A DNA stretch of 64,000 nt. It comes from Fervidifonticultor_A tertius (lineage in GTDB: Bacteria > Sysuimicrobiota > Sysuimicrobiia > Sysuimicrobiales > Humicultoraceae). Made by a program: the position numbers and the translations under genes. The notes beneath the pieces were generated by a model. That model saw only the letters and a list, made by a program, of their open reading frames with translations. It was not told the origin of the DNA and searched no databases. Below, piece after piece: positions 40,650 to 47,734 of this stretch. Numbering within the stretch: position 1 is the stretch's first letter; each line of letters starts with the position of its first letter. The stretch spans positions 1-64,000 of the forward strand of contig JAVKIY010000004.1 in NCBI GenBank assembly GCA_031459235.1, given 5' to 3'.

Positions 40650-41566
40650 CGCCGGTGGGCGCGGCGCTGGAGGCGGTCGAGGCCCGGTTACGCGCGGTGG
40701 TCGGCGACGTCCGGCGCGACGAGCCGCTCGCGCGTCACGTGCAGTTCCGCATCGGCGGCCCGGCCGACCTCTTCGTCGTGCCGCGGACGCTCGCGGAGCT
40801 GGAGGCCGCATGCGGGGTGCTCGCGGCTGCGGGGGTGCGGCCCGTCGTCCTCGGCCAGGGGAGCAACGTGCTGGTCGGCGACCGCGGCATCCGCGGCGTG
40901 GTGGTCAAGGTCGGCAAAGGATGTGACCGGGTGGCGATCGACGGCACCGCGGTGATTGCCGAGGCCGGCGCCGGCCTGCCGGCGCTGGCGCTCCAGACCG
41001 CCCGGCGCGGCCTGGCCGGGCTGGAGTTCGGGGCCGGCATCCCAGGGTCCGTGGGCGGCGCGGTCGTGATGAACGCTGGCGCCCACGGCCACGCCATGGA
41101 CGAGGTCACCGAGTGGGTCGAGGTGTTGACGCCCTCGGGCCTCCGGCGGCTCACGCGCGAGGCGCTCGGGTTCGCGTACCGCACCTCCCTGTTGCAGGAG
41201 GAGCCCTGGGTGGTCGCGCGCGCCGGCCTGCGGCTCCGCGTCGAGCCCGCCGCGCAGGTCCAGGCACGCCTGGAGGCCTGGCTGGCGCAGCGCGGGGTCA
41301 CCCAGCCGCTCGGGCCGCCGAGCTCGGGCTGTGTCTTCCGCAACCCGCCGGGCGACCACGCGGGTCGCCTGATCGACGCCGTCGGGGGCAAGGGCCTGGC
41401 GGTCGGCGGTGCGCGCGTCTCGGAGCTCCACGCGAACTATATCCTGAATACCGGGACCGCGACCGCGGCCGAGGTGCTCGCGCTCGCCGATCTGGTGCGG
41501 GCGCGTGTGCGCGAGCGCGCCGGCATCGCGCTGGAGATGGAGGTGAAGCTGCTCGGCGAGTTCTAG
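40646..41566 (+). CDS. murB: UDP-N-acetylenolpyruvoylglucosamine reductase MurB
   Basis: A 306-residue FAD-dependent reductase that makes UDP-MurNAc from the MurA product. The FAD domain motif is VLGQGSNVLVGDRGIRGVVV, with GLEFGAGIPGSVGGAVVMNAG and YRTSLLQEEPWVV later; the catalytic Ser/Cys region is PPSSGCVFRNPPGDHAGRLI and the C-terminal Glu lies in the last residues (ALEMEVKLLGEF). Size and the lack of the extra loop point to a type II MurB, as usual in Gram-positives. It overlaps murC by 4 bases and lies 16 bases before ftsQ. Confidence 0.96.
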   Translation: MTPVGAALEAVEARLRAVVGDVRRDEPLARHVQFRIGGPADLFVVPRTLAELEAACGVLAAAGVRPVVLGQGSNVLVGDRGIRGVVVKVGKGCDRVAIDGTAVIAEAGAGLPALALQTARRGLAGLEFGAGIPGSVGGAVVMNAGAHGHAMDEVTEWVEVLTPSGLRRLTREALGFAYRTSLLQEEPWVVARAGLRLRVEPAAQVQARLEAWLAQRGVTQPLGPPSSGCVFRNPPGDHAGRLIDAVGGKGLAVGGARVSELHANYILNTGTATAAEVLALADLVRARVRERAGIALEMEVKLLGEF

Positions 41567-41582
41567 CCGCCCGGCGACCATC

Positions 41583-42353
41583 GTGCCTGCATCGGACCCG
41601 TCGCGCCGCCACGCTTCCCCACCCCGGACGCTGCACCGGTTCGCCGTCGTCATGGCCGCGCTGCTCGCGCTTGCCGCGCTCCCGCAGTCTGCGCTGTTCG
41701 TCGTGGACCGGGTGGAGGTCACGGGCATATCGTCCGTGCCCGCCGACCAGGTGCTGGCGCTCGCCGCGCTCCGCCGCGGGGAGCGGCTCTTCGCGGTGGA
41801 CGCGGAGGCGGTCGCGCGGCGGCTTCGGGCCGATCCGCGCATTCGCGCCGCCGAGGTCCGGGTGCGGCCGCCCCGGACGGTCGGCATCGCCATCGTGGAA
41901 CGGCGTCCCGTCATCGCGCTCGCCGCCTCCGGCGCCTACGCGCTCGTGGCCGAGGACCTGATCGTCGTCGAGGTGCGCCCCGACCCGGGCGCACTGCCCG
42001 CCGTCGTCGACCGCACAGGCCGCGGTCGGCCGGTGGTCCCGGGCGCCCCGGCTTCCAGCGCCGCGGTGCGCGCGGCGCTGGACGCGCTGCCGTTGATCCC
42101 ACCGGAGCTTCGCGACGCACTGGGGACGATCGTGGTGGCGCCCGGCGGCGGCCTCACGCTGGTGCTGCGCTCGGGGCTCCGGATCCGTGCCGGCGGCCAG
42201 GCCGGCCTGACGGAACGGCTGGCCCGGGTGCCTCAGGTGCTGGCCGTACTCCGCGCCCGCGGCGTGGTTGCGGCAGCTGTCGACCTGCGCTACGCGGGCT
42301 CGATCGCGGTGCAGCTCGATGCAGGGAGGAGAAGCCAGGGGGGCGTGGAATAG
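41583..42353 (+). CDS. ftsQ: Cell division protein FtsQ/DivIB
   Basis: A 256-residue bitopic membrane protein. A short cytoplasmic part is followed by one helix (FAVVMAALLALAALPQSALF), then a POTRA domain (VVDRVEVTGISSVPADQVLA, RRLRADPRIRAAEVRVRPPR) and the beta domain typical of FtsQ. With FtsL it forms the complex that activates FtsW-FtsI. Weak sequence conservation is normal for the family; position between murB and ftsA supports the call. The GTG at 41583 is the first start after murB. Confidence 0.92.
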   Translation: MPASDPSRRHASPPRTLHRFAVVMAALLALAALPQSALFVVDRVEVTGISSVPADQVLALAALRRGERLFAVDAEAVARRLRADPRIRAAEVRVRPPRTVGIAIVERRPVIALAASGAYALVAEDLIVVEVRPDPGALPAVVDRTGRGRPVVPGAPASSAAVRAALDALPLIPPELRDALGTIVVAPGGGLTLVLRSGLRIRAGGQAGLTERLARVPQVLAVLRARGVVAAAVDLRYAGSIAVQLDAGRRSQGGVE

Positions 42354-42403
42354 CGCGACCAGATATTGGGGCGCAGCCACCCGTCGGCTACAACAGGTTG
42401 AGG

Positions 42404-43642
42404 ATGACGCGTCGAGGCACGGTCACGGGCCTGGACATCGGCACGACCAAGGTCTGTGCCATCGTCGGCGAAGTGGACGAGGACGGCGACGTCCACATCA
42501 TCGGGGCCGGCACCGCGCCATCGAGCGGGCTGCGGCGCGGTGTGGTCGTCGACCTGGACTCCACCGCGAAGGCGATCGAGCAGGCCGTCGACCACGCCGA
42601 GCGCATGGCCGGGGTCAGCGTGGGCGCGGCCTACGTCGCGGTCTCCGGCGAGCACATCGCGTCCGCCGACAGCCGCGGGGTCGTCGCCGTGGCGCGCGGG
42701 GACCATGAGATCGCCGACGCTGATGTCGCGCGCGTCATCGACGCCGCCCGCATGGCCGCGCTGCCGGCCTCCGACCGCGAGATCATCCACCTGCTGCCGC
42801 GTGACTTCGTCGTCGACGGCCAGGACGGCGTGAAGCGGCCCGTCGGGATGTACGGCACCCGGCTCGAGGTGGAGGCGCACATCGTCACGGGTGTGGCCAC
42901 GCAGCTCGCGAACGTGGCGAAGGCGGTGCAGCAGGCCGGGCTCGACGTCGAGGAGATGGTGCTCGAGCCGCTCGCCTCGGCCGAGGCCGTGCTGACGCCG
43001 GCCGAGCGCGACCTGGGCGCGGTGGTGGCCGACATGGGCGGCGGGACGACGAGCATCGGGGTCTTCGCGAACGGCGGGCTCTGCCACGTCGCGATCCTCC
43101 CCGTCGCGGGCGGGCACCTGACGAACGACATCGCGGTCGGGATGCGCACACCGATGAGCGAGGCCGAGAAGCTCAAGGTGCGCTGGGGCGCGGCCTCGCC
43201 GTCCGCGATCTCCGAGGGCGAGATGATCGAGGTGTTCAACGTTGGCGGACGCGCGCCGCGCGTGCTGCCGCGGCGCGTGCTCGCCGAGTTCATCGAGCCG
43301 CGGCTGGACGAGATGTTCTCGCTGGTGGCTGCGCAACTCCGCCGCAGCGGCTATCAGCATCGCGTGCCGGCCGGGATCGTGCTGACCGGCGGCGCGTCGC
43401 TGCTCGACGGCTTGGTGGAGTACGCCGAGGCGCGGCTGGGCCTGCCCGCGCGGCTCGGGTCGCCCGAGCACCTGGCCGGGCTGGTCGAGGCGGTTCGCAC
43501 GCCGGCCTACAGCACCGGCGTGGGGCTGGTGCTCTACGGGGCGCGGACGCACGGCCGGGCCGGCGCCGCGCACCGCAACGGGAAGGCGTCGCTGTGGGAC
43601 CGGACACGGGCATGGGTTCGCGATCTGCTGCAAGGCGCGTAG
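42404..43642 (+). CDS. ftsA: Cell division protein FtsA
   Basis: A 412-residue actin-like ATPase that anchors FtsZ to the membrane. The phosphate-1 loop is GLDIGTTKVCAIVGE, the 1C domain and phosphate-2 motif VVADMGGGTTSIGVF, and the adenosine region GIVLTGGASLLDGL. The C-terminal end (SLWDRTRAWVRDLLQGA) forms an amphipathic helix, which is the usual membrane anchor. I take the ATG at 42404; a TTG at 42398 would add two residues. Both lie after a 44-50-base gap that may hold a promoter. ftsZ follows. Confidence 0.95.
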   Translation: MTRRGTVTGLDIGTTKVCAIVGEVDEDGDVHIIGAGTAPSSGLRRGVVVDLDSTAKAIEQAVDHAERMAGVSVGAAYVAVSGEHIASADSRGVVAVARGDHEIADADVARVIDAARMAALPASDREIIHLLPRDFVVDGQDGVKRPVGMYGTRLEVEAHIVTGVATQLANVAKAVQQAGLDVEEMVLEPLASAEAVLTPAERDLGAVVADMGGGTTSIGVFANGGLCHVAILPVAGGHLTNDIAVGMRTPMSEAEKLKVRWGAASPSAISEGEMIEVFNVGGRAPRVLPRRVLAEFIEPRLDEMFSLVAAQLRRSGYQHRVPAGIVLTGGASLLDGLVEYAEARLGLPARLGSPEHLAGLVEAVRTPAYSTGVGLVLYGARTHGRAGAAHRNGKASLWDRTRAWVRDLLQGA

Positions 43643-43668
43643 ACGGGTCAGTTGGAGGGGGAGCCGCG

Positions 43669-44724
43669 ATGCCGAACACGGAGCGAGACCTGCGACGGTA
43701 CGCCGCCATCAAGGTGGTGGGCGTCGGCGGGGGCGGCAGCAACGCCGTGAACCGCATGATCTCCGCCGGGCTGCGAGGGGTCGAGTACATCGCCGTCAAC
43801 ACCGACGCGCAGGCGCTCGCCCTCTCGTCCGCGGACAAGAAGATCCACATCGGCGCGAAGGTCACCAAGGGGCTCGGCGCCGGCGGCGACCCGGCGGTCG
43901 GCCGGCAGGCAGCCGAGGAGAGCCGGGACGAGCTGGCGGACGCGGTGGCCGGCGCCGACATGGTCTTCATCACCGCCGGCATGGGCGGTGGCACGGGCAC
44001 TGGCGGCGCGCCGGTCATCGCCGAGCTCGCGCGCGATCACGGTGCGCTGACCATCGGCGTGGTGACCCGGCCGTTCTCGTTCGAGGGTAAGCGGCGCGCG
44101 CAGTCGGCCGAGGATGGCGTGCGCACGCTCAAGCAGAAGGTCAACACCCTCATCACGATCCCCAACGACCGGCTGCTGCAGATCATCGACCGGCAGGCCA
44201 CGGTGATCGAGGCGTTCCGGACCGCCGACGACGTTCTTCGGCAGGGCGTGCAGGGCGTCTCCGACCTGATCACCATCCCCGGGTTGATCAACCTGGACTT
44301 CGCGGACGTGCGCACCATCATGGCTGAGGCCGGCTCCGCGCTCATCGGCATCGGGGTGGCCTCGGGCGAGGAGCGCGCGACGCGTGCCGCCCAGGCGGCC
44401 ATCAACAGCCCGCTCCTGGAGACGTCGATGCAGGGCGCCCGGGGGGTGCTCATCAACGTCACCGGCGGCACCGACCTCGGCCTGCTCGAGGTGAGCGAGG
44501 CGGCCCAGATCGTGCGTGAGGCCGCCGACGCCGAGGCCAACATTATCTTTGGAGCGGTGATCGACGAGAAGACGCGCGACGAGATCCGCATCACGGTGAT
44601 CGCCACGGGCTTCGACGTCGCGCGCCGGCCGGAGGAGGCCATGGTGGCCAGCGACGACCGCGTCCGGGAGCCGGTGAAGCTCATCGACGATCTCGACATC
44701 CCCGCGTTCCTGCGGAGGCGCTAG
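43669..44724 (+). CDS. ftsZ: Cell division GTPase FtsZ
   Basis: A 351-residue tubulin-like GTPase that forms the Z ring. It has KVVGVGGGGSNAVNRMI at the N-terminus, the tubulin signature GMGGGTGTGGAPVIAE near residue 105, the catalytic T7 loop NLDFADVRTIM and a C-terminal tail DDLDIPAFLRRR for FtsA and SepF binding. The linker between the globular core and the tail is only about 20 residues, shorter than in many bacteria. The ATG at 43669 follows GGAGGGGG. Last gene of the dcw cluster. Confidence 0.97.
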   Translation: MPNTERDLRRYAAIKVVGVGGGGSNAVNRMISAGLRGVEYIAVNTDAQALALSSADKKIHIGAKVTKGLGAGGDPAVGRQAAEESRDELADAVAGADMVFITAGMGGGTGTGGAPVIAELARDHGALTIGVVTRPFSFEGKRRAQSAEDGVRTLKQKVNTLITIPNDRLLQIIDRQATVIEAFRTADDVLRQGVQGVSDLITIPGLINLDFADVRTIMAEAGSALIGIGVASGEERATRAAQAAINSPLLETSMQGARGVLINVTGGTDLGLLEVSEAAQIVREAADAEANIIFGAVIDEKTRDEIRITVIATGFDVARRPEEAMVASDDRVREPVKLIDDLDIPAFLRRR

Positions 44725-44727
44725 AAT
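44722..44727 (+). promoter_or_regulatory. -10 element for the site-2 protease gene
   Basis: TAGAAT overlaps the ftsZ stop codon and ends 9 bases before the GTG start at 44737, so the transcript would begin almost at the start codon. No ribosome-binding site is seen in the 12-base gap, which fits a leaderless mRNA. Confidence 0.5.
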
Positions 44728-44736
44728 CTAGGTACT

Positions 44737-45837
44737 GTGACCACCAGGTGGGACGACGCGGGGTCGGGCGGCCCGCCCGACCCCGCGGTGCTGCTGGAGC
44801 GCGCCATCGAGATCGTCATGCGGGTGTTCCCCGGGGCGGTGCCCGCAGGCGGGGACGGGCCCCACCCGGTCCTGGCGCTGCCGTCGGCCGAGGGGGCCCG
44901 CGACCGGTTCCTCGAGGTCCACCACCGGGTCGCGCCCCTGGGCTGGCTGCCGATGCTGCGTGCGCAGGCGGGCCGACCCGTGCTGATCCTGGTCCCGAAG
45001 CCGCCGCCGGGCCGCTGGGCGTGGCAGACGAACCTGCTGCTCGTCCTCGCCACGATGGCGGCGACCTTCTACGCGGGGTACGAGCAGTCGCGGAGCCTGG
45101 TCGCGCTCGGTTTCCTGGACAGCGCGGTCGCCGGTGGCATCGCGTACTCCGCCTCGGTGCTCCTGATCCTGGGCGCGCACGAAATGGGCCACAAGCTGGT
45201 GGCCCTCCGCCGCGGCATCGACGCGAGCCTGCCGTACTTCCTGCCCATGATCCCGCCGTTTGGGACGATGGGCGCGGTCATCGTTACCCGGACGCCGGCG
45301 CCCAATCGCGACAGCCTGATGGACCTGGGCGCCTCGGGTCCGATCGCCGGGTTCATCGCCGCGCTGCCGGTGCTGGTCTACGGTGTCACCCACTCGTTCC
45401 TCATCGACGCCTCGCGGGCCGCGGAGTTCAACGCGATCCCCGATCCCCTGCTCATCCGGGGCCTCATCCGCCTGCTGCTCGACCCTCCGCCGACCATGGC
45501 CGTCCTGGGCCACCCGGCGCTGTTCGCGGGCTGGCTCGGCCTGGTCGTGACCAGCATCAACCTGCTCCCGGCGAGCATGCTCGACGGCGGGCACGCCGTG
45601 CGCGCGGCGCTCGGGCCGAAGGCGCACGCGCTCCTGTCGTATCTGGGCGTGGGCCTGGCCGCGGCCATGGGATTCTACCCCATGGCCATCCTGATCGCCC
45701 TTATGCTCCGGCGGGGACACCCCGGCCCGCTGGACGACCTTTCGCCGCTGAGCCCGTCGCGCCGCGTGGTCGCAGTCGCCCTGATCGCCGTGTTCGCGGC
45801 CAGCGCCGTGGTGCTCCAGCCGCTGTTCGGGTTCTAG
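44737..45837 (+). CDS. Site-2 protease-type (M50) membrane metalloprotease
   Basis: A 366-residue intramembrane zinc protease. The metal-binding motif is AHEMGHKL (His148, Glu149, His152) in a membrane helix and the third ligand is in SMLDGGHAV near residue 283. A soluble ~95-residue N-terminal domain precedes the first helix, as in the FtsH-associated-type/EGY1-like M50 peptidases rather than RseP, since no PDZ domain is present. Substrates are unknown; no anti-sigma factor is next to it. It starts 12 bases after ftsZ behind a -10 element and is followed by an ABC-2 permease 8 bases downstream. Confidence 0.9.
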   Translation: MTTRWDDAGSGGPPDPAVLLERAIEIVMRVFPGAVPAGGDGPHPVLALPSAEGARDRFLEVHHRVAPLGWLPMLRAQAGRPVLILVPKPPPGRWAWQTNLLLVLATMAATFYAGYEQSRSLVALGFLDSAVAGGIAYSASVLLILGAHEMGHKLVALRRGIDASLPYFLPMIPPFGTMGAVIVTRTPAPNRDSLMDLGASGPIAGFIAALPVLVYGVTHSFLIDASRAAEFNAIPDPLLIRGLIRLLLDPPPTMAVLGHPALFAGWLGLVVTSINLLPASMLDGGHAVRAALGPKAHALLSYLGVGLAAAMGFYPMAILIALMLRRGHPGPLDDLSPLSPSRRVVAVALIAVFAASAVVLQPLFGF

Positions 45838-45845
45838 GCGCCGCC

Positions 45846-47051
45846 GTGCCGACCGGTCCGTCCGCCGCGGCGTCCCGGCGCTGGGCCTGGGCGCGCGCGG
45901 CGCGCGCGGTGGCGGCCAAGGAGCTACTGGAGGCGCGGCGCGACCGGCGTACTCTGGTCGCGGCGGTGCTGCTGCCCGCGGTCACGATGCCCCTGGTTGT
46001 CCTGGCGATGCCGCTGCTGCTCCAGCGCCAGCAGCAGGCGGTGCGCGACCGGCCGGCACGGGTCGCGGCGGTGGGGCCAGGCGCTCAGGCGCTAGCTGCG
46101 GCCGGCCAGGCCGCCGGCCGGCTCCGCCTGGTGGACGCCGCTGACGCCCGCCAGGCGCTCCTGGTGGGCCTCGTGGATGCCGTGGTCGAGGATACCGGCG
46201 AGGCGACCGGCCGATCCAGACGACTGGCCCTGCTGTTCGACGGGAGCCGGCCGGCCTCGGCGGCGGCCGTGGAGAAGGTTCTGGCGGTCACGGCGAGGAT
46301 CGCCCAGCACGAGCTGGAGGACGCGCTTCGGGCCAGGGGGACGACGGTGACCGAGGTCCTCTCCATTTCCATGGACGCGCGGGACATTGCGTCGCCGGAA
46401 CGCATGGGCGGTGCGCTGCTCGCCACGGTCCTGCCGTTCTTCGTAGCGGTCTGGGCGCTGCTGGGCGGCCAGTACGCCGCGCTTGACGTGGGCGTCGGTG
46501 AGCGCGAGCGGGGCAGCCTGGAGGCCCTGCTGGTCACCCCCCCGGCCAGGACCGCCCTGGTCGCCGGCAAGTTCCTCGCGGTCCTCGGCCCTGCGCTGCT
46601 GGCCCTCGGGGTGATGCTGACGGCCGCGACGGTCTCGCTGGCCGCTGGCGGTCGCTGGTTGCCGACCGGACCCGTCAGGATCGCCCTGGGCCCGGGGCAG
46701 ATTGCGCAGATCGGGACCGTTGGGCTGGCCCTGGCCGCCCTGCTGTCGGCCGGCCAGCTCGCCGTGAGCCTGGTCGCGCGCACCTTGCGTGAGGCCCAGC
46801 AGGCGTTCGCGGGGCTCTACCTGGCCGTGGCGATCCCGTCTATGGCCGCCGCCATGGTCGATGAAGGGCTCCCGGGTCAGCTCGGCGCGGTCATCCCGGT
46901 GTTCAACGCCGCCGTGGCTTTCCGTCACATTCTGCTCGGGACACCCCAGCCGGTCTGGTTTGCGGCGACCGCCGGTTCCCTGCTCGCGCTGGCTGGGCTG
47001 GTTCTGCTCTGGGGCACGACCGCCCTACAGACCGACGCGCCGAATCGCTGA
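45846..47051 (+). CDS. ABC-2 type (NatB-like) transporter permease
   Basis: A 401-residue membrane protein with one helix at the N-terminus (LVAAVLLPAVTMPLVVLAMP), a ~150-residue extracytoplasmic domain and about five helices in the C-terminal half. KELLEARRDRRTL at the N-terminus and YAALDVGVGERERGSLEALL after the second helix are typical of NatB/CcmB-like ABC-2 exporters. No ATPase gene is adjacent, so the partner must be encoded elsewhere. The GTG at 45846 follows the M50 gene by 8 bases, so the two are cotranscribed. Substrate unknown. Confidence 0.85.
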   Translation: MPTGPSAAASRRWAWARAARAVAAKELLEARRDRRTLVAAVLLPAVTMPLVVLAMPLLLQRQQQAVRDRPARVAAVGPGAQALAAAGQAAGRLRLVDAADARQALLVGLVDAVVEDTGEATGRSRRLALLFDGSRPASAAAVEKVLAVTARIAQHELEDALRARGTTVTEVLSISMDARDIASPERMGGALLATVLPFFVAVWALLGGQYAALDVGVGERERGSLEALLVTPPARTALVAGKFLAVLGPALLALGVMLTAATVSLAAGGRWLPTGPVRIALGPGQIAQIGTVGLALAALLSAGQLAVSLVARTLREAQQAFAGLYLAVAIPSMAAAMVDEGLPGQLGAVIPVFNAAVAFRHILLGTPQPVWFAATAGSLLALAGLVLLWGTTALQTDAPNR

Positions 47052-47084
47052 TCCGGGGGCGCGTGGGCGAGAAAACCGGCGCGT

Positions 47085-47104
47085 GGCGGCCGGCCCGGGC
47101 CGCC
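47085..47104 (+). terminator. Hairpin after the M50-permease pair
   Basis: GGCGGCC and GGCCGCC form a 7-bp stem around GGCCCG, between the permease stop and the nrdR promoter. No T-tract follows. Confidence 0.35.
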
Positions 47105-47121
47105 AGGGCCGCACGCCGGCG

Positions 47122-47150
47122 TTGACACCCAAGATATGGGGGCATAGAAT
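47122..47150 (+). promoter_or_regulatory. Near-consensus promoter of nrdR-nrdJ
   Basis: TTGACA (47122-47127) and TAGAAT (47145-47150) are separated by exactly 17 bases. This is the best-matching sigma-70-type promoter in the window. Initiation near 47157 gives a leader of about 24 bases for nrdR. Confidence 0.85.
47127..47142 (-). promoter_or_regulatory. Likely NrdR box inside the promoter
   Basis: On the minus strand this reads CCCCCATATCTTGGGT, which matches 12 of 16 positions of the NrdR box consensus (ACACWATATMTWGTGY), including the whole ATATCTTG core. It fills the spacer between -35 and -10, where binding would block RNA polymerase. No second box is found at the usual spacing. Confidence 0.55.
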
Positions 47151-47180
47151 CGACGGTGCCTCTAGCGGTGGGGCCACCTG

Positions 47181-47702
47181 ATGCGATGCCCCGTGTGCGG
47201 CCACGAAGAGAGCAAGGTCCTGGACTCCCGCCCCGTGCTCGAGGGCCGGGCGATCCGGAGGCGCCGCGAGTGTCTGAAGTGTGAGCGCCGGTTCACCACC
47301 TACGAGCGCGCGGACCTGGCCCCGCTGCTGGTGGCCAAGCGCGATGGGCGCCGCGAGCCGTTCGACCGCGCGAAGGTGATGGGCGGGGTGAGCCGGGCTT
47401 GCGGGAAGCGGCCGATCTCGGTCGAGGCGATGGACGCTCTGGTCGACGACGTCGAGCGGGCGCTGCGGCAGCTCGGGGTCTCTGAGGTGGCCTCGGCCAC
47501 GATCGGCGAGCTGGTGATGGAGCGGCTCCGCCGTCTCGACGACGTCGCCTACGTGCGGTTCGCCTCGGAGCACCGCCGCTTCCGCGACATCGACTCCATC
47601 GCGGAAGAGATCGAAACCCTCAAGGAACGCAAGCGCCGCGAGGACGCGGCCCGCGATCAGGTCCCCCTGATCTCGCTGCCCGACGCGCAACGCAGTCGCT
47701 GA
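47181..47702 (+). CDS. nrdR: Transcriptional repressor NrdR
   Basis: A 173-residue nucleotide-sensing repressor of ribonucleotide reductase genes. The zinc ribbon is formed by Cys3, Cys6, Cys31 and Cys34 (RCPVCGHEE, RRECLKCERRF); an ATP-cone domain follows from about residue 49 (LLVAKRDGRREPFDRAKV). NrdR senses dATP through the cone and binds NrdR boxes. It is transcribed with the reductase gene 32 bases downstream, and a likely NrdR box lies in the shared promoter, so autoregulation is expected. Confidence 0.97.
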   Translation: MRCPVCGHEESKVLDSRPVLEGRAIRRRRECLKCERRFTTYERADLAPLLVAKRDGRREPFDRAKVMGGVSRACGKRPISVEAMDALVDDVERALRQLGVSEVASATIGELVMERLRRLDDVAYVRFASEHRRFRDIDSIAEEIETLKERKRREDAARDQVPLISLPDAQRSR

Positions 47703-47734
47703 CGCACCGCAGATCACACCGCTGGAGGTGGCTC

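Noticed and set aside
47143..47180. Second NrdR box downstream of the first
   Set aside because: Stretches at the usual spacing match the consensus at too few positions.
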